From: Pseudomonas marginalis
GTDB lineage: Bacteria > Pseudomonadota > Gammaproteobacteria > Pseudomonadales > Pseudomonadaceae
Length of the DNA: 64,000 nt
Reading direction: 5' to 3'
Assembly: GCF_008692035.1 (NCBI RefSeq)
Contig: NZ_VTFG01000001.1
Location: 3,659,501 to 3,723,500, forward strand
The translations under genes were made by a program, and so were the position numbers. Positions 61,463 through 64,000 of the stretch are shown here, in pieces. How positions within the stretch are numbered: position 1 is the stretch's first letter; the number at the start of each line of letters is the position of its first letter. The notes under the pieces were generated by a model. The model ran no database searches. It saw nothing but the letters and a program-made list of their open reading frames with translations, and was not told the origin of the DNA.

Positions 61463-62838
61463 GAACGCTCCCGCTCGGCAAACAGTGCCTGGACAAAGGG
61501 TTCGGCTTCAAAGGTGCGCAGGTCGTCGATGCCTTCACCGACGCCGATATAACGAATCGGCAACCCGAACTGCTTGGCCAGGGCGAAGATCACGCCACCT
61601 TTGGCCGTGCCGTCGAGCTTAGTCAAGGCCAGGCCGGTCAGCTGGACCGTCTGGTTGAATTGCTTGGCCTGGCTGATGGCGTTCTGCCCGGTACCGGCGT
61701 CGAGCACCAGCAGCACTTCGTGCGGGGCGTCTGCATCGAGCTTGCCGATCACGCGGCGGACTTTCTTCAGCTCTTCCATCAGGTTGTCTTTGGTGTGCAG
61801 GCGACCGGCGGTATCCGCGATCAGCACGTCGATGTTACGAGCCTTGGCGGCTTGCACGGCGTCGAAGATCACCGAGGCGGAATCGGCACCGGTGTGCTGG
61901 GCGATGACCGGGATCTTGTTGCGCTCCCCCCAGACCTGCAATTGCTCGACGGCAGCGGCGCGGAAGGTGTCGCCGGCGGCGAGCATGACTTTCTTGCCTT
62001 CCGACTGCAGCTTCTTGGCCAGTTTGCCGATGGTGGTGGTCTTGCCGGCGCCGTTGACACCCACGACCAGGATCACGAACGGCTTGTTCGGGGTGATCAC
62101 CAGCGGCGCCTCAACGGGCTTGAGCATCGCAGCCAGTTCGGCCTGCAAGGATTTGTAGAGGGCGTCGGCATCGGTCAACTGCTTGCGCGCGACCTTCTGG
62201 GTCAAGCTCTGGATGATCACGGCGGTGGCTTCGACGCCCACGTCGGCGGTCAGCAGGCGGGTTTCGATGTCTTCCAGCAGCTCATCGTCGATGACTTTCT
62301 TGCCGAGGAACAGGCTGGCCATGCCTTCGCCGATGCTGGCGCTGGTCTTGCTCAGGCCTTGCTTGAGGCGGGCGAAGAAGCCGGTCTTGCTGGTTTCGGT
62401 GGAGGCGACGGGCGCTTCGACGACGGCGGGAGCGGCAACCACTGGCTCGACGAGCGCGGGCACGGGGGCGGGAGCTTCGACAACGACCGGCTGTGGCTCA
62501 ACGGTCACCGGAATCGGCGGCACCACATGCTCGGCCTGCACATCTTCAACCAGCGCCACAGGCTCTTCGGGCACCGGCAGCTCAGGCCACGGCTTGTGTT
62601 CGGGCTCAGGCTCCACCTCGGCCACCGGCTGCAACACCGGCTCAGCCATCGGCAACACCACCGGCGCCGGCGCTTCGGCAACGGGCTCGGCTTCTACTAT
62701 AGGCTCGGGGATCGGCTCAGCTTGAACCTGTGGCTGTTCAGCGACGGTTTCCTGCGGCTTTTTGCGCAGCCATCCGAACAGGCCTTTCTTCTCGCCAGCC
62801 GCAGCTGGGGTCTTCTTGTCGTCGTTGGAACCAAACAT
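61459..62838 (-). CDS. ftsY: signal recognition particle receptor FtsY
   Basis: A 459-residue SRP receptor GTPase for membrane protein targeting. The ATG at 62838 (MFGSNDDKKTPAAAG) is the start. Residues about 20-160 form an acidic, low-complexity A domain made of Pro, Glu, Val and Ala (EPIPEP, EPEPEHKPWPE and similar). The NG domain follows: GVNGAGKTTTIGKLA is G1, AAGDTFRAAAVEQL the insertion motif, DTAGRLHTKDNLM G3 and LTKLDGTAKGG G4. First gene of ftsY-ftsE-ftsX, divergent from the M16 peptidase gene. Confidence 0.96.
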   Translation of the reverse strand: MFGSNDDKKTPAAAGEKKGLFGWLRKKPQETVAEQPQVQAEPIPEPIVEAEPVAEAPAPVVLPMAEPVLQPVAEVEPEPEHKPWPELPVPEEPVALVEDVQAEHVVPPIPVTVEPQPVVVEAPAPVPALVEPVVAAPAVVEAPVASTETSKTGFFARLKQGLSKTSASIGEGMASLFLGKKVIDDELLEDIETRLLTADVGVEATAVIIQSLTQKVARKQLTDADALYKSLQAELAAMLKPVEAPLVITPNKPFVILVVGVNGAGKTTTIGKLAKKLQSEGKKVMLAAGDTFRAAAVEQLQVWGERNKIPVIAQHTGADSASVIFDAVQAAKARNIDVLIADTAGRLHTKDNLMEELKKVRRVIGKLDADAPHEVLLVLDAGTGQNAISQAKQFNQTVQLTGLALTKLDGTAKGGVIFALAKQFGLPIRYIGVGEGIDDLRTFEAEPFVQALFAERERS

Positions 62839-62948
62839 GGAGACGGCTATCTCAAGGTAGCGACGCGCCAAGGGGCACATCGGTAAATAAAATTCGATGC
62901 GTAACAGACTGTTTTTTAGCCAGCTCGTTCATGCGCAACATTTTGTAA

Positions 62949-62967
62949 GGCCTAAATAGGGCCTTAA
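62949..62967. other. small inverted repeat between ftsY and the M16 peptidase gene
   Basis: AAGGCC and GGCCTT flank TAAATAG within the 232-bp divergent gap. It may be an operator; no clear -35/-10 pair was recognised for either gene. Confidence 0.35.
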
Positions 62968-63070
62968 CAAGACAGCCATAGTGGCCGTCCCTAGGTCGGA
63001 TCAGTATCCTAGCACCTCCTCGCCCGCCGACGCTAAGACCAAGCGGGCAGCCCAACAGGTTTAAAAACGA

Positions 63071-64000
63071 ATGAATGCTCTAGCCCGCCACGCCGCAGGC
63101 CTGCTGTTCAGCACAGTTTGTCTGCCCCTTTCAGCCTTGGCTGCCGACCCACAACCCACCCATGAATTCACCCTGGATAACGGCCTCAAGGTGGTCGTGC
63201 GCGAAGACCATCGCGCGCCGGTGGTGGTTTCCCAGGTCTGGTACAAGGTCGGTTCGAGCTACGAAACCCCGGGCCAGACCGGTTTGTCCCACGCCCTGGA
63301 GCACATGATGTTCAAGGGCAGCGCCAAGGTCGGCCCCGGCGAAGCCTCGCTGATCCTGCGTGACCTGGGCGCCGAAGAAAACGCCTTCACCAGCGATGAC
63401 TACACCGCCTACTACCAGGTGCTGGCCCGTGACCGCCTGGGCGTTGCCTTTGAGCTGGAAGCCGACCGCATGGCCAGCCTGCGCCTGCCGGCCGACGAGT
63501 TCAGCCGCGAAATCGAGGTAATCAAGGAAGAACGCCGCCTGCGCACCGACGACAACCCGATGTCCAAGGCCTTCGAGCGCTTCAAGGCGATGGCCTTCCC
63601 GGCCAGCGGCTATCACACCCCGACCATCGGCTGGATGGCCGACCTCGACCGCATGAAGGTCGAGGAGCTGCGCCACTGGTACCAGTCCTGGTATGTACCG
63701 AACAACGCCACGTTGGTGGTGGTCGGCGACGTCACCCCGGACGAGGTAAAAAACCTGGCCCAGCGCTACTTCGGCCCGATCCCCAAGCGTGACGTACCGC
63801 CCGCCAAGGTTCCGATGGAGCTGGCCGAGCCCGGCGAGCGCCTGCTGACCATGCATGTGCAGACCCAATTGCCGAGCGTGATCCTGGGCTTCAACGTACC
63901 TGGCCTGGCCACCGCCGAAGACAAGCGTTCGGTCCAGGCCCTGCGCCTGATCTCGGCCCTGCTGGACGGCGGCTACAGTGCACGGATCTCCGAGCAACTG
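63071..64000 (+). CDS. secreted M16 family zinc metallopeptidase (3' end outside window)
   Basis: The frame is open from the ATG at 63071 to the window edge, 310 codons, so the gene is cut at its 3' end. A signal peptide covers residues 1-25 (LLFSTVCLPLSALAAD). The inverted zinc motif HxxEH is present as SHALEHMMFKGS (His74, Glu77, His78), with EEAFTS-like ENAFTSDDYTAYYQV and the downstream EVIKEERRLRTDDNP typical of pitrilysin-type peptidases. About 440-450 residues would be the usual length. A second M16 gene usually follows in Pseudomonas. Activity seems intact in the visible part. Confidence 0.9.
   Translation, partial: MNALARHAAGLLFSTVCLPLSALAADPQPTHEFTLDNGLKVVVREDHRAPVVVSQVWYKVGSSYETPGQTGLSHALEHMMFKGSAKVGPGEASLILRDLGAEENAFTSDDYTAYYQVLARDRLGVAFELEADRMASLRLPADEFSREIEVIKEERRLRTDDNPMSKAFERFKAMAFPASGYHTPTIGWMADLDRMKVEELRHWYQSWYVPNNATLVVVGDVTPDEVKNLAQRYFGPIPKRDVPPAKVPMELAEPGERLLTMHVQTQLPSVILGFNVPGLATAEDKRSVQALRLISALLDGGYSARISEQL

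Noticed and set aside
61660..62886. A 408-codon plus-strand frame opposite ftsY
   Set aside because: Antisense to an intact SRP GTPase gene; no domain.

Overview
This window is a piece of a Pseudomonas chromosome, most likely from the P. fluorescens group. It is GC-rich, and two long blocks follow gene orders known from P. aeruginosa: gshB-tonB3-algH-ruvX-pyrR-pyrB-pyrC', and pilT/yggS-proC-yggT-metX-metW-rdgB-hemW through trmB-thiG-thiS-mtgA-rpoH-ftsX-ftsE-ftsY. It also carries the interspersed palindromic repeats (GTGGGAGGGGGC... and GAGCGAGCTTGCTCGC types) typical of P. fluorescens-like strains. Nearly all of it is coding; no rRNA, tRNA, CRISPR array, prophage or insertion sequence was seen.

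Layout. 1-6.3 kb: end of ligB, a DUF1090 protein, a cytochrome c'-like lipoprotein, mltA, a MAPEG protein, a CPA1 antiporter, a formate/nitrite-type channel and an acyl-CoA thioesterase. 6.4-9.0 kb: a sigma-70 promoter and an S-adenosylhomocysteine riboswitch ahead of ahcY-metF (activated methyl cycle and one-carbon supply). 9.0-17.0 kb: an orphan glycosyltransferase-like gene, a periplasmic binding protein, rhlE, yceI-cytochrome b561, bioA and rsmE. 17.0-20.6 kb: dguABC and divergent dguR, for D-glutamate/D-glutamine use. 21.3-29.4 kb: the complete malonate decarboxylase operon mdcABCDEGH-madLM with mdcR. 29.5-30.4 kb: a small DUF6124-type gene with an unusual structured leader, flanked by two REPINs.

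30.4-40.2 kb holds a reduced Pil-Chp chemosensory operon (pilG, pilH, pilI, pilJ, chpA, chpC). It lacks pilK and chpB, and its chpA is shorter than in P. aeruginosa. 40.4-46.3 kb: gshB, tonB3, algH, ruvX and the pyrR-pyrB-pyrC' pyrimidine genes; pyrC' lacks the zinc-binding HxH motif, as expected for the structural ATCase partner. 46.4-55.6 kb: a TM2 protein, an NlpC/P60 peptidase, pilT (no pilU beside it), yggS-proC-yggT, metX-metW, a DUF4426 protein, rdgB, hemW and a DUF3392 protein. 55.7-64 kb: thiS-thiG-trmB, a DUF423 protein, mtgA, rpoH with a clear AlgU-type promoter, ftsY-ftsE-ftsX, and the start of a secreted M16 peptidase cut by the window edge.

The most interesting unexplained structure is the roughly 240-nt leader of the DUF6124 gene (minus strand, 29931-30174). 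It contains three mutually complementary strands (CTGTTTAGG, TCCTAAACAG, CTGTTTAGGA), the last covering the Shine-Dalgarno sequence, plus an internal intrinsic-terminator-like hairpin and two hairpins that share the same GTGCAA loop. It looks like an undescribed riboregulator. All functional calls come from reading motifs and gene order by eye; no database search was run.
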